Position numbers and translations under genes: made by a program | Notes under the pieces: model-generated | What the model was told of the DNA's origin: nothing | The model's input: the letters and a program-made list of their open reading frames with translations, nothing else | Databases searched by the model: none | Assembly: GCF_009938205.1 (NCBI RefSeq) | Contig: NZ_AP019654.1 | Coordinates: forward strand, 2,508,540 to 2,572,539 | DNA from: Vibrio panuliri | GTDB lineage: Bacteria > Pseudomonadota > Gammaproteobacteria > Enterobacterales > Vibrionaceae | Direction: 5' to 3' | Length of the DNA: 64,000 nt | Shown here: positions 1 to 9,677 of the stretch, piece after piece | How positions within the stretch are numbered: position 1 is the first letter of the stretch | How the letters are laid out: the number at the start of each line of letters is the position of its first letter

Positions 1-683
1 TACCGTTTATCGTTGACCGCTCAGTAGCAGTAATGAGCGATTTCGGCGCAGGCGCAAACATCGACGGCAAACACTACTTCGGTATCAACTGGGGTCGTGA
101 TGTAGAACTTGGTCAAGTAGCTGACCTACGTAACGTAGTAGAAGGCGATCCAAGCCCATGTGGTCAAGGTACGCTAATGCTTAAACGTGGTATCGAAGTG
201 GGTCACATCTTCCAGCTTGGTAATGTGTACTCTGAATCAATGAACTGTGGTGTTCTCGATTCAAACGGTAAGAACGTTATCCTAGAAATGGGCTGTTACG
301 GTATCGGTGTATCACGTGTTGTTGCTTCTGCCATTGAGCAGAACCATGATAAATACGGCATCATCTGGCCAGACGCACTAGCGCCTTTCCAAGTTGCTAT
401 CGTACCGATGAACATGCACAAATCTGAGCGCGTTCAAGAAGCGGCTGAGAAGCTATACGCTGAACTGACTGCAATGGGTATCGAAGTGCTATTCGATGAC
501 CGTAAAGAACGCCCAGGCGTTATGTTCTCTGATATGGAACTGATCGGTATCCCTCACACTATCGTGATTGGCGACCGCAGCATGGACGAAGGCAACTTCG
601 AATACAAGAACCGTCGCAGCGGCGAGAAAACGGCTGTCGCGATGGCAGATATCGTTGAGCACCTAAAAGCACAACTTGCTTAA
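1..683 (+). CDS. proS: Prolyl-tRNA synthetase, C-terminal part (5' end outside window)
   Basis: The reading frame is open from base 3 and ends at TAA 681-683, giving the last 226 residues of a bacterial class II prolyl-tRNA synthetase, which charges tRNA-Pro in the cytoplasm. Motif 3 is visible as [11 protein letters not shown], with the ATP-binding arginine. It is followed by the anticodon-binding alpha/beta domain (about the last 100 residues, from [10 protein letters not shown] to the end). The start lies upstream of the window, so the internal ATG at 33 is not the start. A strong terminator follows at 701-730. Confidence 0.95.
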   Translation, partial: PFIVDRSVAVMSDFGAGANIDGKHYFGINWGRDVELGQVADLRNVVEGDPSPCGQGTLMLKRGIEVGHIFQLGNVYSESMNCGVLDSNGKNVILEMGCYGIGVSRVVASAIEQNHDKYGIIWPDALAPFQVAIVPMNMHKSERVQEAAEKLYAELTAMGIEVLFDDRKERPGVMFSDMELIGIPHTIVIGDRSMDEGNFEYKNRRSGEKTAVAMADIVEHLKAQLA

Positions 684-700
684 TCAGTGTTAAGAGATGC

Positions 701-730
701 AAAAGGCCGATGGAAACATCGGCCTTTTTT
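701..730 (+). terminator. Rho-independent terminator of proS
   Basis: The hairpin AAAGGCCGATG-GAAA-CATCGGCCTTT has a stable tetraloop and is followed by a T run, 18 bases after the proS stop codon. Confidence 0.9.
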
Positions 731-737
731 ATTGGAA

Positions 738-1223
738 GCGACAAAACATAAACTTGTCATCCCCAAGAGGGAGGGACGACCGAGTTGGGGAGCTCGCTTT
801 CAAAGAACAAAAACAAGATTCCCTACTCGCGCTAACGCGCTCTATGGAATGACAAGCCTAGACGAGATGCGACAAAACATAAACTTGTCATCCCCGAGAG
901 GGAGGGACGACCGAGTTGGGGATCTCGCTTTCAAATAACAAAACAAGATTCCCTACTCGCGCTAACGCGCTCTATGGAATGACAAGCCTAGACGAGGAGC
1001 GACAAAACACAAACTTGTCATCCCCAAGAGGGAGGGACGACCGAGTTGGGGATCTCGCTTTCAAAGAACAAAACAAGATTCCCTACTCGCGCTCACGCGC
1101 TCTATGGAATGACAAGCCTAGACGAGGTGCGACAAAACACAAACTTGTCATCCCCGAGAGGGAGGTACGACCGAGTTGGGGATCTCGCTTTGAAATAACA
1201 AAACAAGATTCCCTACTCGCGCT
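738..1223. repeat. About 3.7 tandem copies of a 130-131 bp palindromic repeat
   Basis: Copies begin at about 738, 869, 999 and 1129 with GCGACAAAACA(T/C)AAACTTGTC, so the period is 131, 130 and 130 bp. The last copy is cut off at 1223, directly against the yafJ stop codon. Each full copy holds inverted arms, CTTGTCATCCCC near its start and TGGAATGACAAGC near its end, so one unit can fold into a long hairpin. Copies differ at only a few bases. There is no transposase and no coding signal. The open frames across it only reflect the repeat. It fills the whole proS-yafJ gap. Confidence 0.9.
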
Positions 1224-2069
1224 TTACTCCAAAGGCTCTGTTGGTGCTTGGCTGGCAACCTTTTTCGGTGCAAATGGCACGTCCACCAGCGCCTGTTCAT
1301 TGCCATCAATCAACTCACCGAAATGAAAAATCCCATACTCACCAGGCTTCATTCGATGCCAAGTTTCGTTGTCTGTTAAGGGCTGAGTCGCAATCACCGA
1401 GACAATATCATTTGGGGTCGTTTCTTCTTGGAAGTTGATTTCCACATCTTCATCTATCAAAGAAGCTTTGCCAAAAGGCGCGCGTCGAGTGATCCAATAA
1501 AGATGATTGGTGCAATAGGTCATGACGTACTCGCCATCGGAAAGCAACATATTGAATACGCCTTTCTCCCTCAACCCATCACAAATCTCAGCAATAAAAC
1601 GAAACACACCAACCATATCCTGAGGTGGCTCTGGATAGCGTTGTTCTAACTGCTTTAGCAGCCAACAAAATGCAAGCTCACTGTCTGTTTGACCAACGGG
1701 ACGAAAACGTCCAGTAACCAGATCTTGGTAATCGGTTAATTGTCCATTATGAGCAAAGGTCCAATAACGTCCCCACAACTCGCGGGTAAAAGGATGGGTA
1801 TTTTCGAGGTTAACCGCCCCACGATTCGCTTGGCGAATATGACTGATCACCGCAAGGCTCTTAATTGGATAGTTCTGAACCAGTTCGGCAATTTTTGAAT
1901 CACAGCTTGGGTTAGGATCTTTAAAAGTACGAAAGCCTTTACCTTCATAAAAGGTAATGCCCCAGCCGTCACGGTGTGGCCCTGTGTTGCCACCACGCTG
2001 CATCAGACCGGTAAAACTGAAACAGATATCAGTTGGTACATTGGCGCTCATTCCGAGCAATTCACACAT
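1224..2069 (-). CDS. yafJ: Class II glutamine amidotransferase, YafJ type
   Basis: The 281-residue protein begins MCEL, so Cys2 becomes the N-terminal nucleophile once Met is removed, as in all Ntn-type glutamine amidotransferases. The segments HRDGWGITFYEG, SHIRQANRG, NTHPF and FAHNGQL form the glutaminase site seen in GatB/PurF-like domains. E. coli YafJ is slightly shorter. The amination substrate of this stand-alone domain is not known. The stop codon abuts the 130-bp repeat array, so the gene ends exactly where the repeats begin. It lies downstream of gmhA, in the same orientation. Confidence 0.9.
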   Translation of the reverse strand: MCELLGMSANVPTDICFSFTGLMQRGGNTGPHRDGWGITFYEGKGFRTFKDPNPSCDSKIAELVQNYPIKSLAVISHIRQANRGAVNLENTHPFTRELWGRYWTFAHNGQLTDYQDLVTGRFRPVGQTDSELAFCWLLKQLEQRYPEPPQDMVGVFRFIAEICDGLREKGVFNMLLSDGEYVMTYCTNHLYWITRRAPFGKASLIDEDVEINFQEETTPNDIVSVIATQPLTDNETWHRMKPGEYGIFHFGELIDGNEQALVDVPFAPKKVASQAPTEPLE

Positions 2070-2095
2070 GGCTTATCTCACTCCCTCTCTTGCCA

Positions 2096-2126
2096 TTTAC
2101 AGCGACTTTTATGCAGTCGCTGTAAA
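2096..2126. other. Strong 12-bp hairpin between gmhA and yafJ
   Basis: Perfect arms TTTACAGCGACT and AGTCGCTGTAAA surround a 7-base loop. There is no T run on either side, so it is not a classical terminator. It may be an RNA processing or stabilising element in a gmhA-yafJ transcript. Confidence 0.5.
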
Positions 2127-2153
2127 CCTAAACCGTGTGGTTTGGAATGAAGA

Positions 2154-2732
2154 TTACTTCTCCATTTCCTTCTCGATCAGTTGAATCACAATGTGAATGA
2201 TCTTGATGTGGATCTCTTGAATACGATCGGCATAGCCAAAGTGTGGAACACGAATTTCAATATCCGCGCAACCAGCCATCTTGCCACCATCTTTACCCGT
2301 TAGAGCGATGGTTTTCATGCCTTTTGCTTTCGCAGCATCAATCGCATTTAGGATATTGCCAGAATTGCCTGATGTAGATAGACCAAACAGAACATCACCT
2401 TTCGCGCCTACCGCTTCTACATAACGAGAAAAGACAAAATCGTACCCAAAGTCGTTACTCACGCAAGATAGATGGCTTGGATCTGAAATAGCGATGCCTG
2501 GGTAACCAGGACGGTTTTCACGGTAACGACCAGTCAGTTCTTCAGCAAAATGCATTGCGTCACAGTGAGAACCACCGTTACCGCAAGATAAAACTTTTCC
2601 GCCTTGTTTGAATGAATCCGCAATCAACTTCGCCGCCGCTTCAATTTGGGCGATATTGTGGTCATCACTTAAGAACTTGTTCAGCACGTCAGCAGCTTCT
2701 GTTAGCTCGCTTTTAATCAAATCCTGGTACAT
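2154..2732 (-). CDS. gmhA: Sedoheptulose 7-phosphate isomerase (GmhA)
   Basis: GmhA converts sedoheptulose 7-phosphate to D-glycero-manno-heptose 7-phosphate, the first step of LPS heptose synthesis. From ATG 2732 it has 192 residues, the same as E. coli. The SIS domain carries [15 protein letters not shown]. His61, Glu65, Gln172 and His180 fall at the positions of the E. coli active-site and metal residues. The ATG at 2732 has AAGAGAG about 6 bases upstream. The GTG at 2736-2738 is less likely as the start. Confidence 0.95.
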   Translation of the reverse strand: MYQDLIKSELTEAADVLNKFLSDDHNIAQIEAAAKLIADSFKQGGKVLSCGNGGSHCDAMHFAEELTGRYRENRPGYPGIAISDPSHLSCVSNDFGYDFVFSRYVEAVGAKGDVLFGLSTSGNSGNILNAIDAAKAKGMKTIALTGKDGGKMAGCADIEIRVPHFGYADRIQEIHIKIIHIVIQLIEKEMEK

Positions 2733-3037
2733 AAGCACTCTCTTGAATTCTATTTTGATTGGAGGGCAGTCACACCCATTAACTTATCTGAGTTTACTTG
2801 AACCAGTGCAACTGTCGATAGTTAGCAAGCAAGATTTCAATGATTCTTGACCTTTCACGTATACAAAATCGCCATCACCGCCCATTTATAGAATCTTTAC
2901 TCTACATAGATCACTTTTTAGACAAATATTGGTTTTACATTTTATTAATATCTCGATTACAATTTAACTGGTTAGACCACTTATTCAAATACAGACGTAC
3001 AAGTAATACCAACAAAGTCTGCAAAAGGAACCTCTAT
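2733..3037 (+). promoter_or_regulatory. gmhA-fadE divergent intergenic region with fadE promoter
   Basis: This 305-bp gap separates divergent gmhA and fadE. A candidate sigma70 promoter for fadE reads TTTACA (2934-2939), an 18-bp spacer, then TACAAT (2958-2963). The predicted start near 2970 falls inside the FadR-like operator at 2966-2982. I see nothing else distinctive in the rest of the gap. Confidence 0.55.
2966..2982 (+). promoter_or_regulatory. FadR-like operator for fadE
   Basis: The sequence AACTGGTTAGACCACTT agrees with the FadR consensus ANCTGGTCNGACNNGTT except at two positions. It sits over the predicted fadE transcription start, the usual position for repression released by long-chain acyl-CoA. 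Confidence 0.75.
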
Positions 3038-5485
3038 ATGGATATCTTGCTCTCTATTCTTGGCTTTGCCGTTATCCTCGGTATTTGCCTCTATCACCGA
3101 ACCTCTCTTGTCGTGACGATTGGCGCTTTGACAGCAACCATGATCACGTTAACGGCATTGGGTAACGCGGGCTCTATTGCCTGGGTTCTCTATCTGGCTG
3201 CGCTTGCCGTGTTGGCAATCCCATCGATTCGCCAATCGCTGATTAGTCGCAAAGCGCTGACTCTGTTTCGTAAAGTGTTACCAGCCATGTCCCAAACCGA
3301 AAAAGAGGCACTGGATGCAGGTACGGTGTGGTGGGAAGCAGAATTGTTTAAAGGCAAACCCGATTGGGATAAGTTACATGCCATCAAAGCGCCCAAGTTG
3401 AGTGCTGAAGAACAAGCTTTTCTTGATGGCCCAGTTGAAGAAGTCTGTGCCATGGTCTCTGACTATCAAGTGACCCACGAATTGGCCGATCTTCCGCCAC
3501 AAGTCTGGCAATATTTAAAAGATCATAAGTTCTTCGCCATGATCATTAAAAAGCAATATGGTGGTCTTGAGTTCTCCGCCTATGCACAATCATTAGTCCT
3601 TCAAAAATTGACTGGCGTTTCTGGTGTGCTTTCTTCGACGGTCGGCGTTCCTAACTCACTTGGACCGGGAGAATTACTGCAACATTACGGTACCCAAGCG
3701 CAAAAAGAGTACTACTTACCGCGTCTTGCCCAAGGTAAAGAGATCCCATGTTTCGCTTTAACCAGCCCTGAAGCAGGGTCAGATGCAGGCGCAATCCCTG
3801 ATTACGGTGTGGTTTGCTACGGCGACTGGCAAGGCGAAAAAGTACTCGGTATGCGCTTAACATGGAATAAACGCTACATTACTCTGGCCCCTGTCGCGAC
3901 TGTTCTTGGGCTGGCATTTAAGTTGCGAGACCCCGATGGTTTGCTTGGTGAGAAAAAAGATCTTGGCATTACTTGTGCGCTGATCCCTACTCACTTAAAA
4001 GGGGTTGAAATTGGCAATCGCCACTTCCCACTCAATGTCCCTTTCCAAAACGGTCCAACCCGAGCTAACGATCTTTTTGTCCCGATCGATTACATCATTG
4101 GTGGCGAAAAGATGGCAGGACAAGGCTGGCGCATGTTGGTTGAGTGCCTTTCAGTAGGGCGTGGTATTACGCTACCTTCCAACTCAACTGGTGGCATCAA
4201 AACCGCCGCACTTGCAACTGGTGCCTATGCCCGAATCCGTCGTCAGTTCAAGCAGCCGATTGGTCATATGGAAGGGGTAGAAGAACCGTTAGCTCGCCTT
4301 GCTGGCAATGCCTATGTCATGGATGCAGCCAGCGAGTTGACCGTTGCTGGCATCGACTTAGGAGAAAAACCTTCCGTTATCTCTGCCATTGTGAAGTACC
4401 ACTGTACCCACCGCGGTCAACGCAGCATCATTGATGCAATGGACATTGTCGGCGGTAAAGGTATTTGCCTTGGCCCATCTAACTTTTTGGCCCGCGGCTA
4501 CCAAGGCGCCCCTATTGCCGTCACAGTGGAAGGCGCCAACATTTTAACTCGCTCGATGATCATCTTTGGTCAAGGTGCGATTCGCTGTCATCCGTATGTA
4601 TTGAGTGAGATGGAAGCTGCGTACTCTGATCACAGTGATGCTCTAACCCAGTTTGATGCCGCGCTCGCGGGTCATGTAAGCTTTACCATTAGTAACCTAG
4701 TACGCAGCTTCTGGCTAGGCCTTACTGATGGCCGTTTCTCTGCTTCGCCCGTCAAAGACCAAACTCAACGCTACTATCAGCAGTTGAATCGCTACAGCGC
4801 GAATATCGCTCTGCTTGCCGATATCTCAATGGCAGTCTTAGGTGGCTCACTAAAACGCAAAGAACGCCTCTCCGCTCGTTTAGGTGATGTACTGAGCCAA
4901 CTCTATCTCAGCTCAGCAACACTCAAACGTTTCGATATTGAAGGTCGCAACGAGCAAGATCTACCTTTGGTTCATTGGGGGATGCAAGACAGCTTGTACC
5001 AAACCGAACGAGCCATTGAAGGTTTGCTGGCTAACTTCCCAAATAAAACGGTGGCAGCACTACTTAAGTTTATCGTCATGCCACTTGGTCGCGCACGCAA
5101 AGCGCCAAGTGATAAACTGGATAGCCAAGTCGCACAACTGCTGCAAACACCCAGTGACACTCGTTCTCGACTAGGTCGAAATCAGTACCTGACTGCCAGT
5201 GAGTACAACCCCGCCGGACGCATTGAGCAGGCTCTGCATATCATTCTTAAAGCAGAACCACTGTTTGATAAAGTGTGTCAAGCCCAAGGCAAACGTAAGC
5301 CATTCTTGATGCTCGATAAAATTGCCCAGCAAGGATTAGAGTTAGGTGTTCTTGAACAACAAGAGGCTCAACTGCTTATCGAAGCGGAGCAACAACGCTT
5401 GTATGTGATCAATGTTGATGATTTTGACCCACAAGAACTGGCGGCAAAACCTTTGCAGCCACTGGCGATGGGTGAAGTCGCGTAA
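3038..5485 (+). CDS. fadE: Acyl-CoA dehydrogenase FadE
   Basis: This FAD enzyme catalyses the first step of fatty-acid beta-oxidation, acyl-CoA to trans-2-enoyl-CoA. The 815 residues match E. coli FadE (814). The first 70 or so residues are hydrophobic and probably membrane-associated. The acyl-CoA dehydrogenase core follows, with [16 protein letters not shown] in the FAD/substrate region and [18 protein letters not shown] near the active site. A long FadE-specific C-terminal extension completes the protein. The ATG at 3038 has AAAAGGAA about 8 bases upstream. The open frame to 2840 runs through the promoter and FadR site and is not used. The gene is monocistronic, ending at a terminator at 5503-5528. 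Confidence 0.95.
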   Translation: MDILLSILGFAVILGICLYHRTSLVVTIGALTATMITLTALGNAGSIAWVLYLAALAVLAIPSIRQSLISRKALTLFRKVLPAMSQTEKEALDAGTVWWEAELFKGKPDWDKLHAIKAPKLSAEEQAFLDGPVEEVCAMVSDYQVTHELADLPPQVWQYLKDHKFFAMIIKKQYGGLEFSAYAQSLVLQKLTGVSGVLSSTVGVPNSLGPGELLQHYGTQAQKEYYLPRLAQGKEIPCFALTSPEAGSDAGAIPDYGVVCYGDWQGEKVLGMRLTWNKRYITLAPVATVLGLAFKLRDPDGLLGEKKDLGITCALIPTHLKGVEIGNRHFPLNVPFQNGPTRANDLFVPIDYIIGGEKMAGQGWRMLVECLSVGRGITLPSNSTGGIKTAALATGAYARIRRQFKQPIGHMEGVEEPLARLAGNAYVMDAASELTVAGIDLGEKPSVISAIVKYHCTHRGQRSIIDAMDIVGGKGICLGPSNFLARGYQGAPIAVTVEGANILTRSMIIFGQGAIRCHPYVLSEMEAAYSDHSDALTQFDAALAGHVSFTISNLVRSFWLGLTDGRFSASPVKDQTQRYYQQLNRYSANIALLADISMAVLGGSLKRKERLSARLGDVLSQLYLSSATLKRFDIEGRNEQDLPLVHWGMQDSLYQTERAIEGLLANFPNKTVAALLKFIVMPLGRARKAPSDKLDSQVAQLLQTPSDTRSRLGRNQYLTASEYNPAGRIEQALHIILKAEPLFDKVCQAQGKRKPFLMLDKIAQQGLELGVLEQQEAQLLIEAEQQRLYVINVDDFDPQELAAKPLQPLAMGEVA

Positions 5486-5502
5486 GTCGTGCTAAATAAC
5501 AA

Positions 5503-5528
5503 CAAAGGGCTGCAATGCAGCCCTTTTT
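5503..5528. terminator. Bidirectional terminator between fadE and the convergent gene
   Basis: The palindrome AAAGGGCTGCAATGCAGCCCTTT has T runs in both directions. It lies between convergent fadE and the envelope protein gene. Confidence 0.88.
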
Positions 5529-5550
5529 ACTGACCATCAAGGTCGTTCCA

Positions 5551-6804
5551 TTACTTCTTTGGCATTTCCAATTGCATCTCAGGAATCGCCGCGCGTTTGG
5601 CTTTGAGTTTGCGCATCACAAACCAAATCACCAAGCCCAAAATCACCACCACCACATTACCAATCGCGATGATTAACATGCTCTTCTTACGCTGTGCTTC
5701 TCGCGCTTCAGCAATGCGTTTCTCGGCCAGCAACTTAGCTTGCTTTTCTCGCTCTTGCTCTTGCAAGCGGCGGGTTTCTGCCAAGTCGATATCTTTCACT
5801 ACGCTATAAGTATGCTCGCTTAACGGGAACATCAACTCACGACCGGAACCGAGTTCCGTGGCGTATGCTTCACCTTGCCACGAGTACTCACCGATCACAC
5901 CCGAGTATGGAATAGCCAGTTCAACGTTCATCGACTCAGCGGATGCCGCAGCACCTTCCACTGCAATGGTTACCCCTTGCGCATCAGTATGTTCAATATG
6001 AGCGGCTAAACTGCCCGGCTCAATCATGCCTTGCTCACCGGTAAATATCACTTGATGTGATTGCTGTTCCTGGCGAGATTGAATAAACGTAAGTGTGATT
6101 GGGTTAGGATACACTAATACCTCTTGCTCTTGAGCACGCAAAAACACCCCATTACCAGATGTGATCCGCACTCGATATTTGCCCGGCGCAGGGGTAATAG
6201 GCAACTTCACCGTAAACACCCCATCGCCCGCTTTTTCGTCCAAGTCGATACCGTCATCGGCAAACTCACCAATTTCAATCGGCACCGGACGCGCCTCTTT
6301 GATCAGCGACTCTTCATTTTCGACAAACTTGGTAAAGGTCACTTTAAGTTTTACACGGTCAAGAAAGTCGCGCAGTAACAGAGGTTTATCATCAGACGTT
6401 AAACGAGCGGTGAACTTAATCTGCTCATCTTGGAAAAGTCGCTCAGGCAAGACGTCAGAAGAGAGCTTGAGATGTGAAATAAGCTTAATCTTATTTTTAG
6501 GCGTCACTTTACCCACCGCTTGCCAAGGACCTGGCATAGGTTTTTCAATCGAGATAATGTCCATCGCTGATTCTTGATACCAACGAACATTATCTGGATG
6601 ACGATGTGAGTAATATTTGCGCCCGTCTGGGCGCACCAGTACCACAGGCACTGAGTTTTCTGCGCGATAAATGACAAAAGTGATCTGTTCGATACTCGGA
6701 TCGACACGGAAACGGTTGTCGAGCAAAGACATTGAGGCACTCTGCGTTGCAAAACAGAGAGAACTAACTAACAGCCCTAACAGGGCGAATCCAATCCTCA
6801 ACAT
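5551..6804 (-). CDS. Conserved envelope protein, probably TIGR03503 family, downstream of dnaQ
   Basis: This 417-residue protein has no known function. It has a signal peptide (MLRIGFALLGLLVSSLCFA) and a large extracytoplasmic beta-rich region. FTVKLPITPAPGKYRVRI in that region resembles an Ig-like or vWA-associated fold. A charged coiled coil (RRLQEQEREKQAKLL) precedes a single membrane span (SMLIIAIGNVVVVILGLVIW) and a short basic tail. The layout is therefore a membrane-anchored periplasmic protein with a cytoplasmic tail. I match it from memory to TIGR03503, a gammaproteobacterial family. The ATG at 6804 has AGGAG 6 bases upstream. Only 8 bases separate it from dnaQ, so the two are probably co-transcribed. 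Confidence 0.8.
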   Translation of the reverse strand: MLRIGFALLGLLVSSLCFATQSASMSLLDNRFRVDPSIEQITFVIYRAENSVPVVLVRPDGRKYYSHRHPDNVRWYQESAMDIISIEKPMPGPWQAVGKVTPKNKIKLISHLKLSSDVLPERLFQDEQIKFTARLTSDDKPLLLRDFLDRVKLKVTFTKFVENEESLIKEARPVPIEIGEFADDGIDLDEKAGDGVFTVKLPITPAPGKYRVRITSGNGVFLRAQEQEVLVYPNPITLTFIQSRQEQQSHQVIFTGEQGMIEPGSLAAHIEHTDAQGVTIAVEGAAASAESMNVELAIPYSGVIGEYSWQGEAYATELGSGRELMFPLSEHTYSVVKDIDLAETRRLQEQEREKQAKLLAEKRIAEAREAQRKKSMLIIAIGNVVVVILGLVIWFVMRKLKAKRAAIPEMQLEMPKK

Positions 6805-6812
6805 CTTTTCTC

Positions 6813-7553
6813 CTATTGACGCCAAAGGCAACTACCGTTTTTTTCAACGATATCTAATCGACTATTGTGTGCCTCTATTTCATCGGCGGTTGCACGCAAA
6901 ACCTTTAGCGATTTTCGCTCGCCGGAAACACGTTTTATCGACTCGCCTCCCACTCCTTCACTATTGCTACCCGTATTAAACTGCAGTGATGTTTGCCCAC
7001 CTGTCATCAGGAGGTAGACGTCAGCTAGAATCTCCGCATCGAGCAATGCCCCGTGGAGAGTACGGTGTGAGTTATCGATACCATAGCGATCACACAATAC
7101 ATCAAGGTTGTTACGCTTGCCTGGGAAGATTTTCTTCGCCATCGCCAGGGTATCAGTCACCTTACAGTACTGTTCGGTTTTACCTATTTGAGGATCGAGC
7201 TTATCAAACTCATAGTCCATAAAACCGACGTCGAAGGGCGCGTTGTGCGCCACCAGCTCAGCACCCTTGATAAAGTCGAGAAACTCTTGGTGAACTTCAC
7301 TATATTGCGGCTTATCACGCAAAAACTCATCGGTGATACCGTGAACGCCAATCGCTTCAGACTGGATCTCACGATCTGGCTTAATGTAGACGTGAAAATG
7401 TCGCCCCGTCAGTTTGCGGTTGATGATCTCTACCGCACCGATTTCGACAATGCGATGGCCAAGGTAGTGTGGACCACCCTCTTGGTTCATACCCGTGGTT
7501 TCGGTATCGAGTACCACGATACGATGCTGATTGGAATTGATGCTGGTATTCAT
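6813..7553 (-). CDS. dnaQ: DNA polymerase III epsilon subunit (3'-5' proofreading exonuclease)
   Basis: The 246-residue protein is the proofreading subunit of the replicative polymerase core. The DEDDh exonuclease motifs are intact: Asp16 and Glu18 in VLDTETT, Asp108 in HNAPFDVGF, and His167 and Asp172 in HGALLDAE. The clamp-binding motif QTSLQF is at 187-192, close to the E. coli QTSMAF. The C-terminal tail that binds the alpha subunit is present and ends in SCLWRQ. It is divergent from rnhA, as in E. coli, and is followed after 8 bases by the envelope protein gene. Confidence 0.97.
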   Translation of the reverse strand: MNTSINSNQHRIVVLDTETTGMNQEGGPHYLGHRIVEIGAVEIINRKLTGRHFHVYIKPDREIQSEAIGVHGITDEFLRDKPQYSEVHQEFLDFIKGAELVAHNAPFDVGFMDYEFDKLDPQIGKTEQYCKVTDTLAMAKKIFPGKRNNLDVLCDRYGIDNSHRTLHGALLDAEILADVYLLMTGGQTSLQFNTGSNSEGVGGESIKRVSGERKSLKVLRATADEIEAHNSRLDIVEKNGSCLWRQ

Positions 7554-7612
7554 TACAAACTATATGTGTCAGACTATGAGTAATTATGTGCAAGCTCTTA
7601 TAGTATCAAATC

Positions 7613-8077
7613 ATGACGAAACAAGTGGAAATTTTCACAGATGGTTCTTGCTTAGGCAATCCGGGGCCTGGCGGCTACGGCATCGTTCTTCGCTACAAAC
7701 AAAATGAAAAGACCTTAGCAAAAGGATTTACCCTTACCACCAACAACCGCATGGAAATGATGGCAACTATCGTCGCGCTCAAAGCTTTAAAAGAGCCTTG
7801 TAATGTCATTCTTACCACCGACAGCCAATACGTTCGTCAAGGTATTACGCAGTGGATTCACAATTGGAAAAAACGCGGTTGGAAAACGGCAGATAAAAAG
7901 CCAGTTAAAAATGCTGATCTTTGGCAAGCATTAGACAAGGAAACAGAACGCCACCAAATTGATTGGCGTTGGGTCAAAGGTCATGCTGGTCACCGTGAAA
8001 ACGAAATGTGTGATGAACTGGCGCGCGCAGCCGCAGAAAACCCTACCGATGAAGATGTCGGTTATATTCCCAACTAA
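7613..8077 (+). CDS. rnhA: Ribonuclease HI
   Basis: This enzyme degrades the RNA strand of RNA-DNA hybrids in R-loops and primers. It has 154 residues, close to the E. coli 155. The four carboxylates sit at the canonical positions Asp10, Glu48, Asp70 and Asp134, with the basic handle region [16 protein letters not shown]. Its stop codon lies 3 bases from that of convergent yafS, and its terminator appears to be inside yafS. Confidence 0.98.
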   Translation: MTKQVEIFTDGSCLGNPGPGGYGIVLRYKQNEKTLAKGFTLTTNNRMEMMATIVALKALKEPCNVILTTDSQYVRQGITQWIHNWKKRGWKTADKKPVKNADLWQALDKETERHQIDWRWVKGHAGHRENEMCDELARAAAENPTDEDVGYIPN

Positions 8078-8080
8078 CCA

Positions 8081-8815
8081 CTACTTTGAGTTGGAAGATA
8101 CTTTGTAATTGACGCCAATCGGCGTCAATTTTCGTTTTAGCTTCCAATGCGGTTTGATCGGTTTAAGTGGATAAGTGCGTTTGCGTGCCACTATGTAATA
8201 CAAGCTTCCAAACGGGGCTGCCCAATCGCCCATGCTGTTTTCAAGCCATGTCCACATCGTTCGATAACGCTGCATTGGAAACAGACCATAACGGTCACAC
8301 TCCACCACTTGGTAGTTTAAAATACCTAGCCAATCTTTGACTCGACTTGGGGTAAACATCCGCCCACTCCAAGGCAAATTGTTTTTTCGCCACGGCATTA
8401 AGCTGGCGAGCCCGGTCAAACTGACTGGGTTAAATCCAGTGATGATAAGATAACCATCATCCATCATTACCCGATCAACTTCCCGTAACATGCGATGTGG
8501 GTCATTGCAGTAATCCAGTTGATGCGCAAGAATGACCACATCAAAGCTTTTTTCCAAAAAGGGCAAATCGTAGCCATCTGCAATCACATTATGCAAAGGA
8601 TTGTGGATATCTAGATTAACTTGATGTTGAATATTACAGTTACAGCTAGCTAGCTCGCAGCTTAAGCCGCCCAGTTTTAGCATATGGTAACCAAATAACT
8701 TTGGGCACCACTCATCTAACCGAGTTTGGATAGATTCGTTAACCCATTGACCATTTTTTAATTGCGCCCAAGAATGGGGCTGCTGAAGCTTTTTTTCACT
8801 GCGTGCTGGTTTCAT
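8081..8815 (-). CDS. yafS: SAM-dependent methyltransferase, YafS type
   Basis: This 244-residue class I methyltransferase has a shortened Rossmann core. The acidic loop is NVIADGYDLPF, motif IV is FDVVILAHQLDYCNDPHRM and the post-motif strand is DGYLIITGFNPVS. The substrate is unknown. The gloB-yafS-rnhA-dnaQ neighbourhood is shared with E. coli. The last residues, including LTPIGVNYK, are encoded by a perfect 10-bp palindrome that looks like the rnhA terminator, so the 3' end may be constrained by two functions. Confidence 0.85.
   Translation of the reverse strand: MKPARSEKKLQQPHSWAQLKNGQWVNESIQTRLDEWCPKLFGYHMLKLGGLSCELASCNCNIQHQVNLDIHNPLHNVIADGYDLPFLEKSFDVVILAHQLDYCNDPHRMLREVDRVMMDDGYLIITGFNPVSLTGLASLMPWRKNNLPWSGRMFTPSRVKDWLGILNYQVVECDRYGLFPMQRYRTMWTWLENSMGDWAAPFGSLYYIVARKRTYPLKPIKPHWKLKRKLTPIGVNYKVSSNSK
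8108..8132 (+). terminator. rnhA terminator embedded in the 3' end of yafS
   Basis: AATTGACGCC-AATC-GGCGTCAATT followed by TT lies 31 bases after the rnhA stop and inside convergent yafS. The stem is 10 bp and perfect. Confidence 0.65.
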
Positions 8816-8848
8816 AGCTAGCTCACTTTGATGAATGGAGACCCAACC

Positions 8849-9607
8849 ATGTTAGATATCAAAAGCATACCTGCATTTAACGACAATTACATCTGGCTGA
8901 TCGAAAATAGCGATCGCCGTTGTGCTGTCGTCGACCCAGGCGATGCCGCCCCAGTGTTGGACTATCTCCAAAAACACGAGTTAACTTTAGACGCTATTTT
9001 GATTACGCATCACCATAATGATCACATCGGTGGCATTCCGGAACTTGTGCGTCAGTTTCCCAACATTGATGTGGTAGGGCCGGCCGATGAACCGGTGCCA
9101 ACGCTGACACACGCGGTCAGTGCAGGCGATCAAATTAATCTGTTTGATGAAGTATTTATGGTGATTGGCTTAGAAGGACACACGCTCGGTCATATTGGCT
9201 ATGTGGGTGATGGCAAGTTATTCTGTGGTGACACGCTATTCTCTGCCGGTTGTGGTCGCGTTTTTGAAGGTACGATGGAGCAGATGTTTCTCTCACTGCA
9301 AAAACTGGTCTCTTTACCAGAGGAAACCGAAGTTTTCGCTGCCCACGAGTATACAGCCAGTAACATCGCTTTTGCCCTTGCAGTCGAGCCGGACAATGCG
9401 CAGTTGCAAAACTACCGTGATGAAGTCAATCGTCTACGAGCACAAAATAAGCCCACTCTACCGACCACTATTCGTCGCGAAAAATGGGTCAATCCATTTT
9501 TGCGCACAGATGAGCCCAGTGTCATAAAGTCAGTAAGCAACCGCACCTCACAAATTGATCCGATCTCAATTTTTACAGCATTACGTGAGTGGAAGAACGA
9601 ATTTTAA
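8849..9607 (+). CDS. gloB: Hydroxyacylglutathione hydrolase (glyoxalase II)
   Basis: GloB hydrolyses S-lactoylglutathione to lactate and glutathione, the second step of methylglyoxal detoxification. It has 252 residues, as expected. The metallo-beta-lactamase motif THHHNDH supplies His54, His56, Asp58 and His59. [22 protein letters not shown] and AAHEYT supply the remaining metal ligands of the binuclear site. The ATG at 8849 is preceded by TGGAG. The upstream in-frame ATGs at 8828 and 8831 lack a good site and add residues not found in the family. Confidence 0.97.
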   Translation: MLDIKSIPAFNDNYIWLIENSDRRCAVVDPGDAAPVLDYLQKHELTLDAILITHHHNDHIGGIPELVRQFPNIDVVGPADEPVPTLTHAVSAGDQINLFDEVFMVIGLEGHTLGHIGYVGDGKLFCGDTLFSAGCGRVFEGTMEQMFLSLQKLVSLPEETEVFAAHEYTASNIAFALAVEPDNAQLQNYRDEVNRLRAQNKPTLPTTIRREKWVNPFLRTDEPSVIKSVSNRTSQIDPISIFTALREWKNEF

Positions 9608-9677
9608 CGTTTTCTTGCTTGTCATCTAACCAAAGTCGCAAGTATTATCAGCAGCCATTTTTTAAAAGGGCTGTTTC

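Noticed and set aside
738..1223. Possible CRISPR array
   Set aside because: The repeat unit is about 130 bp, there are no unique spacers and no cas genes are near.
687..1326. Plus-strand open frames encoding repeated peptides (SSPRGRDDRVGDLAFK)
   Set aside because: They are translations of the 130-bp repeat, have no ribosome binding sites and end inside the opposite-strand yafJ gene.
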